Counted from the stretch's first letter, positions 8,347 to 15,993 are shown. The stretch is DNA of 24,854 bases from an uncultured Demequina sp. (GCA_937925595.1 CALALQ010000024.1:1-24854), one strand, 5' to 3'. Translations and numbers: made by a program. The notes: generated by a model not told the origin, from the sequence alone.

Positions 8347-8351
8347 ATCGT
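8346..8351 (+). promoter_or_regulatory. Possible -10 of a leaderless nnrE transcript
   Basis: CATCGT lies exactly 6 nt before the ATG at 8358, the same spacing as the clearer TAnnnT elements in this window. It overlaps the end of the 12-bp palindrome, so a protein bound there would block it. The first base departs from the consensus T. Confidence 0.35.
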
Positions 8352-8357
8352 GGGGAG

Positions 8358-8984
8358 ATGGCAGTGACGCACACCCCCATGACGGCCGCCGCACTGCGCG
8401 AAGCGGAGCGCCTCACGATGCTCCACACCCCGGAAGCGACGCTCATGGATCGCGCCTCCTTGGCGATCGCCGCCGAGTGCAAGGGCCTGTCCCCCGTCGC
8501 ACTGCTCGTGGGCAGCGGGAACAACGGCGGGGATGCCCTGCTCGCTGGCGCGCTGCTCGCACGGGCCGGCGCAGGGGTCACCGCGGTGCTCTTCACGCCC
8601 GACGCTCACCCCAGGGGCCTCGCCCACCTCACCGACGCAGGTGGTCGCGTCCTCGCGTGGCAGCAGGACCCGCAGGGCGCCCGATCGGCGCTGCGCGCCG
8701 CGGCCGCGGTGATCGACGGGATCGTGGGCATTGGCGGAAAGCCGGGGCTGAGGCCGGCCGCTCAGGAGGCTGTAGCGGAGATCGCGGCGACGGCCCTGGT
8801 AGTCGCGGTCGACCTGCCGAGCGGCCTCGACCCTGATTCAGGGGATGCGAGCGCTCCGCACGTGACGGCGGACGTCACCGTGACCTTCACCGCTCCCAAG
8901 GCGTGCCTTGTGGACCAGCCAGCCGCAGCGTCGGCCGGGAAGGTGGTGCTGGCGGACGTTGGTGTGGGCCTACTTCTCGAGTGA
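8358..8984 (+). CDS. nnrE: NAD(P)H-hydrate epimerase (stand-alone YjeF N-terminal domain)
   Basis: The 208-residue protein matches the YjeF_N domain, which interconverts R and S forms of hydrated NAD(P)H so that the dehydratase can repair them. Visible motifs are [15 protein letters not shown] (nucleotide-binding loop), [15 protein letters not shown], and [13 protein letters not shown] near the end. In many bacteria this domain is fused to the dehydratase; here it stands alone and the dehydratase gene (nnrD) lies 550 nt downstream beyond a minus-strand gene. ATG 8358 is chosen because of the -10 at 6-nt spacing; GTG 8364 is an alternative with GGGGAG 6 nt upstream. The 3' end overlaps the convergent deformylase by 15 nt. 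Confidence 0.85.
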   Translation: MAVTHTPMTAAALREAERLTMLHTPEATLMDRASLAIAAECKGLSPVALLVGSGNNGGDALLAGALLARAGAGVTAVLFTPDAHPRGLAHLTDAGGRVLAWQQDPQGARSALRAAAAVIDGIVGIGGKPGLRPAAQEAVAEIAATALVVAVDLPSGLDPDSGDASAPHVTADVTVTFTAPKACLVDQPAAASAGKVVLADVGVGLLLE

Positions 8985-9464
8985 TTCGCGCAGCTCGCGC
9001 ATGGCCTGCTTGCGCACGTCCTTGGCGAGGCGGTCGAGGTAGAGGTGACCGTCGAGGTGGTCCACCTCGTGGTTGATGAGGCGAGCCCAGATCTCCTCGC
9101 CCTCCACGACCACGGGGTTGCCGTCGAGGTCGGTGCCCTCTGCACGAGAGTATGCGGGGCGCTCGCAGGGGTACCACAGGCCGGGAACGGACAGGCAGCC
9201 TTCGTCGCCGAGTTCCTGCAGCTCCTCGGAGCGCTCGGTGATGACGGGGTTGAGGATGTAGCCGATGTCGCCATCGATGTTCCAGGAGAATGCGCGCAGG
9301 CTCACGCCGATCTGGTTCGCGGCAAGGCCGGCGCGGCCTTCGTAGTCGACGGTCTCGACGAGGTCCTCCACGAGCTGACGAACGGAGTCGTCGATGGTCT
9401 CGATGGGCGCGCAGGGGGTGCGCAGCACAGGGTCGCCGATGGTGCGGATGTCACGGAAGGCCAT
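8970..9464 (-). CDS. def: Peptide deformylase
   Basis: The enzyme removes the formyl group from the first methionine of new proteins using a bound divalent metal. All three motifs are present in the 164-residue protein: GLAANQ (46-51; usual form GxGLAAxQ), EGCLSVP with ligand Cys90, and NHEVDHLDG with ligands His132 and His136 and catalytic Glu133. ATG 9464 is preferred because GGGAG lies 10 nt upstream; the in-frame ATG at 9473 has only 1 nt between it and that site. It is divergent from nnrD (68 nt) and overlaps the nnrE 3' end. Confidence 0.95.
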   Translation of the reverse strand: MAFRDIRTIGDPVLRTPCAPIETIDDSVRQLVEDLVETVDYEGRAGLAANQIGVSLRAFSWNIDGDIGYILNPVITERSEELQELGDEGCLSVPGLWYPCERPAYSRAEGTDLDGNPVVVEGEEIWARLINHEVDHLDGHLYLDRLAKDVRKQAMRELRESLEK

Positions 9465-9520
9465 GCGTGACATTCTCCCACGGCCGCGCGGCGCGGCGGG
9501 TCCGCGTGGGCGGCCTGTGC

Positions 9521-9526
9521 CAGGCT
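9521..9526 (+). promoter_or_regulatory. Possible -10 of a leaderless nnrD transcript
   Basis: CAGGCT lies exactly 6 nt before the GTG of nnrD, and no ribosome site precedes that codon. It differs from TAGGCT, used in two other places in this window, only in the first base. Confidence 0.45.
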
Positions 9527-9532
9527 TGAATC

Positions 9533-10384
9533 GTGAGTGAGCTCGAGTGGAGCGCCGACGACGTCTCTCAGCGCTGGCCTCTGCCCTCAGCGAGCGATGA
9601 CAAGTACTCTCGCGGCGTTGTTGGCGTGATCGCCGGCTCGGAGGCCTATCCGGGGGCCGCGGCATTGGTCGTCTCCGCTGCCGCTCGCGCAGGGGCCGGC
9701 ATGGTGCGCTACGTGGGCCCGCGCCGCGCTCAGGACCTGGTGCTCGCGCAGCGCCCGGAGACGGTGGTGCACGGCAGCGCCGACGCTGCGGAGACTCTGC
9801 CCTCGGCCGCGGCCTGGGTGGTGGGGCCAGGGGTTGCCGACTATCCCGAGCAGGACGCGGCGATCGGCACCGTCGTGGCCTCTGGACTGCCGATGGTCGT
9901 CGACGCTGGCGCGCTCGAGGCGGTGGCGAGGTCCCGCGCCGCTGGCGCGCGTGAGGCGTCGGCTGATCGCGTGCTGCTGACCCCGCACGCTCGAGAGCTC
10001 ATTCGCACGCTTGGTGCGCTGCGCCACGACGTCACGCCCACCGACGTGGAGCGCGACCGGGCAGGACACGCCCGACTGCTTGCCGAGGCGAGCCGGGCCA
10101 CCGTGCTGCTGAAGGGATCGGTGACCGTGATCGCGTCGCCAGGTGGCGCGATCGTCTGGCTGCCCGAGGCTCCGCCGTGGCTCGCGACCGCCGGCAGTGG
10201 CGACGTGCTTGCCGGAATAGCAGGCACTCTGCTCGCTTCTGGGCTCCCTGCTGCCGAGGCTGGAGCCTGCGCTGCGTGGATCCACGCACAAGCCGCTCGG
10301 AGGGCATCGGAGGGCGGACCCATCACCGCGCTCGACATCGCCGATCACCTTCCCGCTGCTATCGCCGATGTTCTTGGTCGCTAG
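9533..10384 (+). CDS. nnrD: ADP/ATP-dependent NAD(P)H-hydrate dehydratase
   Basis: This enzyme uses ADP (or ATP) to dehydrate S-NAD(P)HX back to NAD(P)H, completing the repair begun by NnrE. The 283-residue protein has the ribokinase-like fold signature of the YjeF C-terminal (carbohydrate-kinase) family: [12 protein letters not shown] near residue 35, WVVGPGV (95-101), MVVDAGAL (121-128), LLTPHARE (148-155), LLKGSVTVI (192-200) and the catalytic/nucleotide-binding [12 protein letters not shown] (217-228) with Asp224 as likely base. GTG 9533 is the start because it follows a -10 by 6 nt. It is divergent from def and 73 nt from the next regulator gene. Confidence 0.92.
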   Translation: MSELEWSADDVSQRWPLPSASDDKYSRGVVGVIAGSEAYPGAAALVVSAAARAGAGMVRYVGPRRAQDLVLAQRPETVVHGSADAAETLPSAAAWVVGPGVADYPEQDAAIGTVVASGLPMVVDAGALEAVARSRAAGAREASADRVLLTPHARELIRTLGALRHDVTPTDVERDRAGHARLLAEASRATVLLKGSVTVIASPGGAIVWLPEAPPWLATAGSGDVLAGIAGTLLASGLPAAEAGACAAWIHAQAARRASEGGPITALDIADHLPAAIADVLGR

Positions 10385-10400
10385 CGCTCCACCGCGGTTG

Positions 10401-10406
10401 TACGCT
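10401..10406 (+). promoter_or_regulatory. Possible -10 of the LAL regulator gene
   Basis: TACGCT fits TAnnnT and lies about 52 nt before the GTG at 10458. A transcript from here would carry a leader with the GAGGAG ribosome site. No good -35 is visible. Confidence 0.3.
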
Positions 10407-10457
10407 TTCGCTACTCGCTCGGCTTAAGGGGGCCCGGGCGCGCTGAGGAGTGTGGGC

Positions 10458-13217
10458 GTGCTGGACAGACAGGACCAGCGGGGGCGATTCCTGGCGGCGA
10501 TGGACGCGCCGGCACAGGAGCGCACACCCCTGCTCGCCATCGTGGGAGTTCCCGGGGCCGGCAAGACGAGCCTGCTCAGGGATGCGCTCGCCCGCGACAG
10601 GGACGCGATCCAGTTCACGGCACGTGCCACCCAGCTTGCCCAAGAGGTGCCTTTCGGTGTGCTCACTCAGCTGCTCGGCGAGTTGGCCGTGCGCGAGGAC
10701 AGCGCGGACGGTCCCTTTGGCGGGCCCGGCAGCGTGGTTCGCGACCTGGTGCTGCGCGGCGAGACCCAGGCGGACTTCGCGGCCCTCGTCTACGGTCTGC
10801 GCTGGGTGCTGGCACGGGCAAGCACGGGCTCGGGGGCGATTGTTGCGGTCGACGACATCCAATGGATCGACGAGCCGACGCTGCGGCTGCTCACCAACGT
10901 CGTGCCACTGACGGGCGGGCACGATGTCCGCTACGTCATCGCCGCCCGCGCAGGTGCCTCCAAGACCAATCCCATGCTCATGACCCTTGCGCCTCTCACG
11001 ACGACGTTCGAACTCGGCGCCTTCTCGCTTGACGAGGTCGCTCAGCTGATCGGCGATCGCGCACTCAACCCCAACGAGGTGCTCGCGATCACGGGAGGTG
11101 TCCCGTTCTACGTGGATTCGGTCATCGAGCAGTACGACCGCGGCGACAGTGGTGCGGGCCGTGCCGTGGCGTTCTCCGTGTCACAGCGCATGGTGGATCT
11201 GTCGAACGAGCACGTGCAGGTGGCGCAGGCCGTCGCTGTGCTCGATCAGAACGCGTCGCTCGCGGCTGTGCACCTCATGACGGGCATCGAGGCGGCGCGC
11301 CTTCCGGCGATGATCGACGATCTTGAGACCGCCGCCATCCTCACGTCCTCTCCCCGCCTCGACATCCTTCACCCGATCATCGCTGCGGCGATCATCGAGT
11401 CGATGAGCACCAGCCAGCTGGAGCACATGCACGACGCCGCCGCGGCGGCCCTGGCTCAAGCCGGACTTCCGGCACTTGCGCGGGCGCCCCACGTGTTGCG
11501 CGGCACGCCCTCGCGAGATGCCGCGCGCGTTGACGAGCTCATTGTCTTCGGCAACCAGATCGCTGCGGGTGCGTCCGCAGGGGACGCGCTCCCCTACCTG
11601 CAGGCGGCTCTCGACGAGATGTCCGCGACCGACCCTCGCCGACCGCACGTGCTCACGAGCCTCGCCCAAGCCGCGTACTCCGCGGGCGACCTCGAGGCTG
11701 CGGCACAGACCTACGCGGTCCTTGCCGACCTCCACACGGATGCGGTCGAGATCGCCAGAGCTCACGCCGCGGAGGGCAACGCGCTGGTGCCGCTCGGACG
11801 CCATCAGGAGGCGCAGCGTCGGTACGACGAGGGTCTGACGGTGCTTGAGGACCTCGACACTCCGGAAGCCAATGCGGTGCGCAACGAGACGCTCGCGACC
11901 ATGGTTGCCGCCCAGCTCAACACCACCCCGCTGTCCTCTCGTCACCTCGAGATGGCCTTCGCGCGGCTCGCAGCCAGCGAGGGCCCCGTGTCCGTCGCGG
12001 AGGCTCGTCTCATCGTCTCGCTGGGCGTGGGCCACACGCTCGCGGGGCAAGGCAGGCAGTGGCCCATTGACCGCCTCGTCACCGAGGCCCTCGCCGCATG
12101 GCCGCGCCACAGCACCGGAGTCGCCGACGACCCCACGACCTACATGCTCACCGGAGTCCTCAATCACCTCGACAGGTTCGATGAGGGTGTTGCGCTGTGC
12201 GATGACGCCATCGCTGACGCTCGCAATTGCCGTCACGTGCTGAGCGAGGCGACGGCCGTGTACTGCAGGGGTGCGCTGCACTTCGCAGCAGGCAGGATCC
12301 AACTCGCTCGCGTTGACCAGCAGAGCGCGGTGGGTGCGGTGCCGTTCGGCTGGAACCATTACCGCGAGGCCGCAGAGGTGCTTCTGGTGCGCTCCCACAT
12401 CGCGGCGGGAGACCTCGCGGGCGCGCGCGAAGTCGTTGACTCGCTGAGTGACGACGACAGCGTGGGGCCGCTCCTGCTCTCGACTCGCTTGCTTGCGAAG
12501 TCCGCATTCGCCACCGCCACTGGCGACCCTGCCCGAGGACTCGAGTTCGCCTATGCGGCCAAAGACCTCGTGCCCATGGGAGCAGAGGCGACAGGCATGT
12601 CGTGGCACGTGGAGGCGTTCGAGGCGCTCATGGCTGCCGGCGACATCGAGGCTGCCGCGAGACTCGCCGCGGAGGAGCTTGCGACGGTCACCTCGCTTGG
12701 GGCCGCCCCGCGCGCCGCCGCGTGCGCCGAGCTGCGCATCGCCAGGGCCAGCGCCGGAAGCGACACTGCCATCTCCGCAGCGCGGCGCGCGCTCGAGCTC
12801 AACGGCCCCCAGCGGGCTCTCGACCACGCCGTGGCCAAGGAGACGCTCGCCATGGCGCTGCTCGCCTCTCAAGGGGCCGACGATCGCTCCGAGGCCCGCG
12901 AGCTCCTCACCGACGCCCTGACCTACGCGAGAGAGCAGCGACTGGGTCCCATGGTCGACCGTCTCACTCGCGTTCTCAGCGGCCTTGGCGTCGTGGTCGC
13001 AGCGAGCACTCGACAGCAGCGCCTGGCCTCGCTGTCCAGCTCCGAGTACCGCGTCGCGGCCCTCGCCGCGAGCGGACTGTCCAACCGCGAGATCGCCGCC
13101 AAGCTCTTCGTGACGGTCAAGACCGTCGAGTTCCACCTCTCACGCAGCTTCAAGAAGCTGGGTATCGACTCACGCAGCCAACTGGCAGACACCCTCGAAC
13201 TCTCCCAACCGGTTTAG
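10458..13217 (+). CDS. LuxR-family regulator with large ATP-binding domain (LAL type)
   Basis: The 919-residue protein is a DNA-binding regulator with an N-terminal P-loop ATPase: Walker A GVPGAGKT (30-37) and a Walker B-like AIVAVDDIQW near residue 135. A long alpha-helical middle of roughly 500 residues, rich in Ala and Leu, resembles TPR-type repeats (for example AAQTYAVLADLHTD and EAQRRYDEGLTVLEDL). A LuxR helix-turn-helix occupies the last 60 residues (ASGLSNREIAAKLFVTVKTV, then FHLSRSFKKLGI). This is the LAL layout. Such proteins often control catabolic or secondary-metabolism genes, but no target is evident nearby. GTG 10458 has GAGGAG 7 nt upstream; GTG 10452 is too close to it. Confidence 0.9.
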   Translation: MLDRQDQRGRFLAAMDAPAQERTPLLAIVGVPGAGKTSLLRDALARDRDAIQFTARATQLAQEVPFGVLTQLLGELAVREDSADGPFGGPGSVVRDLVLRGETQADFAALVYGLRWVLARASTGSGAIVAVDDIQWIDEPTLRLLTNVVPLTGGHDVRYVIAARAGASKTNPMLMTLAPLTTTFELGAFSLDEVAQLIGDRALNPNEVLAITGGVPFYVDSVIEQYDRGDSGAGRAVAFSVSQRMVDLSNEHVQVAQAVAVLDQNASLAAVHLMTGIEAARLPAMIDDLETAAILTSSPRLDILHPIIAAAIIESMSTSQLEHMHDAAAAALAQAGLPALARAPHVLRGTPSRDAARVDELIVFGNQIAAGASAGDALPYLQAALDEMSATDPRRPHVLTSLAQAAYSAGDLEAAAQTYAVLADLHTDAVEIARAHAAEGNALVPLGRHQEAQRRYDEGLTVLEDLDTPEANAVRNETLATMVAAQLNTTPLSSRHLEMAFARLAASEGPVSVAEARLIVSLGVGHTLAGQGRQWPIDRLVTEALAAWPRHSTGVADDPTTYMLTGVLNHLDRFDEGVALCDDAIADARNCRHVLSEATAVYCRGALHFAAGRIQLARVDQQSAVGAVPFGWNHYREAAEVLLVRSHIAAGDLAGAREVVDSLSDDDSVGPLLLSTRLLAKSAFATATGDPARGLEFAYAAKDLVPMGAEATGMSWHVEAFEALMAAGDIEAAARLAAEELATVTSLGAAPRAAACAELRIARASAGSDTAISAARRALELNGPQRALDHAVAKETLAMALLASQGADDRSEARELLTDALTYAREQRLGPMVDRLTRVLSGLGVVVAASTRQQRLASLSSSEYRVAALAASGLSNREIAAKLFVTVKTVEFHLSRSFKKLGIDSRSQLADTLELSQPV

Positions 13218-13275
13218 GCAACTCCCTGGCACCTTTCGGCCTCAAACGCCCCGGTTTAGGCAGCTCACTTGCACC
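13208..13275 (+). repeat. 42-bp-period tandem duplication at the 3' end of the LAL gene
   Basis: A 26-bp sequence starting CCGGTTTAGGCA occurs at 13208-13233 and again at 13250-13275 with 3 mismatches, a period of 42 bp. The first copy contains the TAG stop of the regulator gene (13215-13217), so the duplication spans the stop. The second copy is outside the gene. Confidence 0.75.
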
Positions 13276-13277
13276 TC

Positions 13278-13295
13278 GCCCCGCATAAAGGCGGG
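13278..13295. terminator. GC stem-loop between LAL regulator and convergent lipoprotein gene
   Basis: CCCCGC-ATAAAG-GCGGGG forms a perfect 6-bp stem with a 6-nt loop in the 121-nt gap between convergent genes. Neither side has a T-run, so it would be a weak, possibly bidirectional terminator. A CGGCCGGCCG palindrome follows at 13306-13315. Confidence 0.4.
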
Positions 13296-13338
13296 GAGTC
13301 CCGCGGCGGCCGGCCGAGGTGAAGCGAGCGACCCGGAG

Positions 13339-14364
13339 TCAGCCCACCTTCACCCGCTCGGGCTCGGCATCACCGATGCCGATGAGATTGCCAATGACGT
13401 CGTAGTCGGCGGAGTCAGCGATGGTGACGCCGCAGTAGAGGATGCTCAGGCCCTCCTCACCCCAGCCGCTTCCACCGGGGTCGCCCACACCCCTGTACTT
13501 CGTCGGGTCGGACGCTCCCGTGGCCCACGGCACGATCGCCTCGCAGATCTCGTCGAGTCGGTAGTAGTCGTCCTCGTTAAGAGATCCGTCCGCCTTGCGC
13601 TTGATGCCGTCAAGGTCCTCACCAAGCAGCGCAGCCGCGTCAATCGCGAGCACCCACTGCGCCCAGTGCGGCTCCTCGCATGCGACGCTGCTCCACGTCT
13701 CGTAGTTCCAGCACTTGCGCAGCTCGGAAGGCCAGTTCGACGTAATGACGTCGGCCGCAACGACTCCCGAGCCAAGGGTCACCTTCGTGGGCACCTCGTC
13801 GGCGCTGCTGAAGCCCACGGAGCACACCACCTGGTGGTAGCCGGCAGCCCACTGTTCCGGGTTCGCGATGCTCGCGTCGGGGAAGGTGAATCCATCCAGA
13901 CGCTCCGCGACGTCGAGCGCGTTGACGCCGCCCTCGAACGTCACCGTGTCAAGCCCGATCGAGTAGAACAGGTCGAGATCGCAACGGGTCGAGCGCCACT
14001 CCTGGTAGTAGACGTTCTCCGACGTGTCCGATGACTGGATGGTGATGTAGTCCTTGGAGGGATCGTCCGTGAGGATGTCTTCGGGAATGTCGACAACGGC
14101 ATACACCAGGTACAACGCGGGCTCGCTGCAGTCGACGACGCTCGTCAGATCCGCGTCGATCTTGCCCGTGACAGGGTTCTCGGTTGACGCCGCCAAGCAG
14201 TCGCCCGGCTTGGGCATCGTCACCGCGGGAGCGGCAGCCGACTCCGACGGCGTAGGCTCCGACGACTTCACTGGCTCTGGCGTATCCGATGTGCAGGCGG
14301 CCAACGTCACCGCAAGCCCGAGCGCGCCTGCGAGCGCCACGGTGCGGGTAAGTGCTGCATTCAT
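13339..14364 (-). CDS. Secreted lipoprotein with septum-formation-like repeats
   Basis: The 341-residue protein begins with a lipoprotein signal peptide: a positively charged Arg7, a hydrophobic core and lipobox LAAC with Cys24 as the lipid attachment site, so it should be anchored on the outer face of the membrane. A Ser/Pro/Glu-rich linker follows. The body holds two segments resembling the actinobacterial septum-formation domain: PKPGDCL with VVDCSEPA, and RKCWNYETW with ACEEPHWAQ. Several paired cysteines suggest disulfides. The resemblance is by pattern only. GGAGGAG lies 7 nt before ATG 14364, which also starts the signal peptide; longer starts add non-signal sequence. Confidence 0.82.
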   Translation of the reverse strand: MNAALTRTVALAGALGLAVTLAACTSDTPEPVKSSEPTPSESAAAPAVTMPKPGDCLAASTENPVTGKIDADLTSVVDCSEPALYLVYAVVDIPEDILTDDPSKDYITIQSSDTSENVYYQEWRSTRCDLDLFYSIGLDTVTFEGGVNALDVAERLDGFTFPDASIANPEQWAAGYHQVVCSVGFSSADEVPTKVTLGSGVVAADVITSNWPSELRKCWNYETWSSVACEEPHWAQWVLAIDAAALLGEDLDGIKRKADGSLNEDDYYRLDEICEAIVPWATGASDPTKYRGVGDPGGSGWGEEGLSILYCGVTIADSADYDVIGNLIGIGDAEPERVKVG

Positions 14365-14565
14365 TGCTGTTCTCCTCCGGGTCTGTCTCAGCAACCGCTC
14401 GCTCAGTCCAGGAGGCACAGACACACATCCACTCGCGCCCCTCAGCACGTACCGCCAGCGGTTGCGTTCAGTGTGTTTCGCGAGTGCCACGCGCTCCAAG
14501 CCGCCACGACCCCAGTTCTCGAAGACTAGGGTGCCCTGCCGCATCGAATAGGCGGCCCGACGCTG

Positions 14566-14571
14566 GGGTAA
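14566..14571 (+). promoter_or_regulatory. Possible stress-sigma -10 before the CsbD-like gene
   Basis: GGGTAA, 37 nt before the ATG, resembles the -10 (GGGTAA/T) of SigB-type stress sigma factors, and CsbD of Bacillus is a SigB-dependent protein. No matching GTTT -35 is visible, so this is weak. The 244-nt gap 14365-14608 otherwise holds the lipoprotein ribosome site and a distant 9-bp inverted pair (GCAACCGCT 14391-14399, AGCGGTTGC 14457-14465); I see no gene in it. Confidence 0.25.
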
Positions 14572-14608
14572 CGCCTGATTAACGACTCACCACAGGAGGT
14601 GGAACAGC

Positions 14609-14836
14609 ATGGGTGCATCAGACCGCATTCAGAACGCAGCCGAGGACCTCAAGGGCAAGACCAAGGAGGGAATCGGCGACGCGACTGACAATGAGCAACT
14701 CGAGGCCGAAGGCAAGATGGATCAGTTCAAGGCGGGTGCCAAGGACAAGGTTGAAGATGCCAAGGACGCCGTCGCTGAGAAGTTCAACGACCTCACGGAC
14801 CGCAACCGCGACGACTCGACTGAGGACGTCCGCTAG
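14609..14836 (+). CDS. CsbD-like stress-response protein
   Basis: The 75-residue highly charged protein fits the CsbD family: AAEDLKGKTKEGIGDATDNE, then KMDQFKAGAKDKVEDAKDAV, an amphipathic Lys/Asp/Glu-rich helical protein with no hydrophobic core segment. CsbD proteins are abundant under general stress in several bacteria but their molecular role is unclear. CAGGAGG lies about 10 nt before the ATG. It stands alone, ending before a bidirectional terminator that separates it from the tRNA gene on the other strand. Confidence 0.9.
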   Translation: MGASDRIQNAAEDLKGKTKEGIGDATDNEQLEAEGKMDQFKAGAKDKVEDAKDAVAEKFNDLTDRNRDDSTEDVR

Positions 14837-14859
14837 AGCGGAACCGACGCTAAGCGAAC

Positions 14860-14885
14860 AGGCCCGGCGCATGAGCGTCGGGCCT
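14860..14885. terminator. Bidirectional intrinsic terminator
   Basis: AGGCCCGGCGC (14860-14870), loop ATGA, GCGTCGGGCCT (14875-14885) form an 11-bp stem with one G-T wobble. The plus-strand tail is GATTGCTGTT; the minus-strand tail is GTTCGCTT. It separates the CsbD gene from the convergent tRNA gene and can serve both. Confidence 0.8.
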
Positions 14886-14897
14886 GATTGCTGTTCG

Positions 14898-14971
14898 TGG
14901 GCCGGGCGGGACTTGAACCCGCGACCGATGGATTATGAGTCCACTGCTCTAACCGGCTGAGCTACCGGCCC
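14898..14971 (-). tRNA. tRNA with CAU anticodon (probable Ile2, possibly elongator Met)
   Basis: A complete cloverleaf folds from 74 nt: acceptor GGGCCGG pairs with CCGGCCC, T8-A9, D-stem GCTC/GAGC, anticodon stem GTGGA/TCCAT (one G-U) around loop CTCATAA with anticodon CAU, variable CGGTC, T-arm GCGGG-TTCAAGT-CCCGC, discriminator A. The 3' CCA is not encoded. It is not the initiator: pair 1-72 is G-C and the anticodon stem lacks three G-C pairs. Pairs C4-G69 and C5-G68 match those recognised by TilS in E. coli tRNA-Ile2, which favours Ile (AUA, via lysidine); elongator Met remains possible. Confidence 0.95.
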
Positions 14972-14998
14972 CGCAACCCGCGAGGCGGGCCGCCCGAC

Positions 14999-15004
14999 AG
15001 TCTA
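14999..15004 (-). promoter_or_regulatory. Possible -10 of the CAU tRNA gene
   Basis: On the minus strand TAGACT lies 27 nt upstream of the tRNA 5' end and fits TAnnnT. No convincing -35 is visible. Confidence 0.35.
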
Positions 15005-15057
15005 GCGAGCGGCGCAGATCACCCCGCCACGTGTCTTTGAGGCGCGTCGGTATCGGG

Positions 15058-15063
15058 TACAGT
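15058..15063 (+). promoter_or_regulatory. -10 of the tRNA-Asn gene
   Basis: TACAGT lies 12 nt before the tRNA 5' end, fitting a start of transcription about 5 nt before the mature end. TTGAGG at 15037-15042 is a possible -35 with a short 15-nt spacer. Confidence 0.5.
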
Positions 15064-15075
15064 ATTCGAGCGCGA

Positions 15076-15148
15076 TCCCCCGTAGCTCAATTGGCAGAGC
15101 GTCCGACTGTTAATCGGCAGGTTACTGGTTCGAGTCCAGTCGGGGGAG
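15076..15148 (+). tRNA. tRNA-Asn (GTT)
   Basis: A full 73-nt cloverleaf: acceptor TCCCCCG/CGGGGGA, D-stem GCTC/GAGC, anticodon stem TCCGA/TCGGC (one mismatch or non-standard pair at the top), loop CTGTTAA with anticodon GUU, variable AGGTT, T-arm ACTGG-TTCGAGT-CCAGT, discriminator G. CCA is not encoded. The stop of a convergent lysin-like gene is only 4 nt downstream. Confidence 0.97.
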
Positions 15149-15152
15149 CTTT

Positions 15153-15776
15153 TCATGTCTTGCGCTTGAGGTACTCCCTCGCGTAGTAGATCCCGGCCTT
15201 GGTGCGGCCCCATTCGCGGCCGCCGCCCTTCTCCCAGCGCTCGATCGTCACAGTTGTCCCGCGCTTCTTGCGATCCACGATGCGAGCCGTGAGCGACGGA
15301 CCTGCGCGGCCGCGAAGGACGCTTGCCGTGACGGTGTGCGGGCCCGGCTTGAGGGCCTTCGCTTTGTCGCGGCGCGCGTGGTACTCCCAGTGGACCGGGT
15401 CGCGGCGTAGGAGCGGCTGCTTCCAGCCGTAATCGCCGCCATGGGCCTTGAGCCATTTGGCGACCGGCCTGTTGACTGAGGTGTCGAGTGCGAGGCCAAG
15501 GTTGTGCTTCGAGGTTCCCGGAACCGAAACGGGAAATCCGCGCATGCGCTTATACCAAACACCCTGGTATTTGCGAACATCTCCGAACGGGCCGCGATCG
15601 AGCCAGTGGTTCTTCGTGGGCACGTAGCGGCTGAGAAAGATTCTGCGCTGGCCCTCCGTGGACCGCCACGCTGAGTTGATGCCGCCAGCCGGAAGGCTGT
15701 CGGCGCGCATGCGAAGGTACGACGCGGCCGCATCGGATGCGAGTCTGTGGAGTCCTGATACCCGAATGGTGCGCAT
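15153..15776 (-). CDS. M15-family peptidase, phage-lysin-like (VanY/endolysin type)
   Basis: The 207-residue protein carries the M15 metallopeptidase motif SKHNLGLALD (89-98; zinc ligands His91 and Asp98) and DPVHWEY with His129 as third ligand and Asp126 in the place of the usual catalytic Glu. M15 enzymes cut D-Ala-D-Ala or the L-Ala-D-Glu bond of peptidoglycan. The absence of a signal peptide, the N-terminal helix ASDAAASYLRMRAD followed by NSAWRS, and a short basic beta-rich C-terminal region (about 143-207) resemble phage endolysins. ATG 15776 follows GGGGG by 4 nt; the frame is open upstream through the palindromic repeats, which is not credible coding. The stop is 4 nt from tRNA-Asn. 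Confidence 0.82.
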   Translation of the reverse strand: MRTIRVSGLHRLASDAAASYLRMRADSLPAGGINSAWRSTEGQRRIFLSRYVPTKNHWLDRGPFGDVRKYQGVWYKRMRGFPVSVPGTSKHNLGLALDTSVNRPVAKWLKAHGGDYGWKQPLLRRDPVHWEYHARRDKAKALKPGPHTVTASVLRGRAGPSLTARIVDRKKRGTTVTIERWEKGGGREWGRTKAGIYYAREYLKRKT

Positions 15777-15779
15777 TTC

Positions 15780-15794
15780 GCCCCCTTTGGGGGC
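15780..15794 (-). promoter_or_regulatory. Hairpin covering the ribosome site of the lysin-like gene
   Basis: On the minus strand GCCCCC-AAA-GGGGGC forms a perfect 6-bp stem ending 3 nt before the ATG. The 3' arm is the only Shine-Dalgarno-like sequence, so folding would hide it and limit translation. Confidence 0.45.
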
Positions 15795-15904
15795 ATTGTG
15801 GCCCTGCGCGGTCAGGGCCGCAACGGGAACGGGCGCGGCTCCCCCGCCTCCGCCGTTGCACTCCCACCTCGCCCGCGCCCTGCACCACCCTCCGCCCCAA
15901 CATC

Positions 15905-15960
15905 CTGTCGGTACGTGGGAGTCGTTTCCCGCGCGCGAAGCGACGCGGGTGTACCGACAG
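15905..15960. repeat. 56-nt palindromic element, copy A1
   Basis: Outer stem CTGTCGGTAC/GTACCGACAG (10 bp), 6-nt sides GTGGGA and GCGGGT that do not pair, and an inner 24-nt hairpin bounded by GTCGTTT and GAAGCGAC. In this copy the outer pairing extends 4 bp farther (CATC/GATG), making a 14-bp perfect terminal inverted repeat at 15901-15964. It lies in the 366-nt gap 15777-16142 between the lysin and VOC genes, which contains no gene I can support. Confidence 0.9.
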
Positions 15961-15993
15961 GATGCGGACGTGCACGTCCTCCAGGTGCGCACG

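Noticed and set aside
11181..13136. 651-codon open minus-strand frame opposite the LAL regulator
   Set aside because: The plus-strand frame has Walker and LuxR motifs throughout; the antisense translation is Arg/Gly/His-rich and featureless.
10458..14364. Biosynthetic gene cluster controlled by the LAL regulator
   Set aside because: The neighbours are housekeeping or single accessory genes; no polyketide, peptide-synthetase or sugar-utilisation genes are present.
14391..14465. Riboswitch-like structure in the lipoprotein leader
   Set aside because: Only a single 9-bp inverted pair with a 57-nt loop is found; no known aptamer pattern is recognisable.
14898..15794. Complete prophage or integrative element at the tRNA pair
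   Set aside because: No integrase, structural genes or duplicated tRNA 3' end (attR) is visible in the window; only one lysin-like gene is present.
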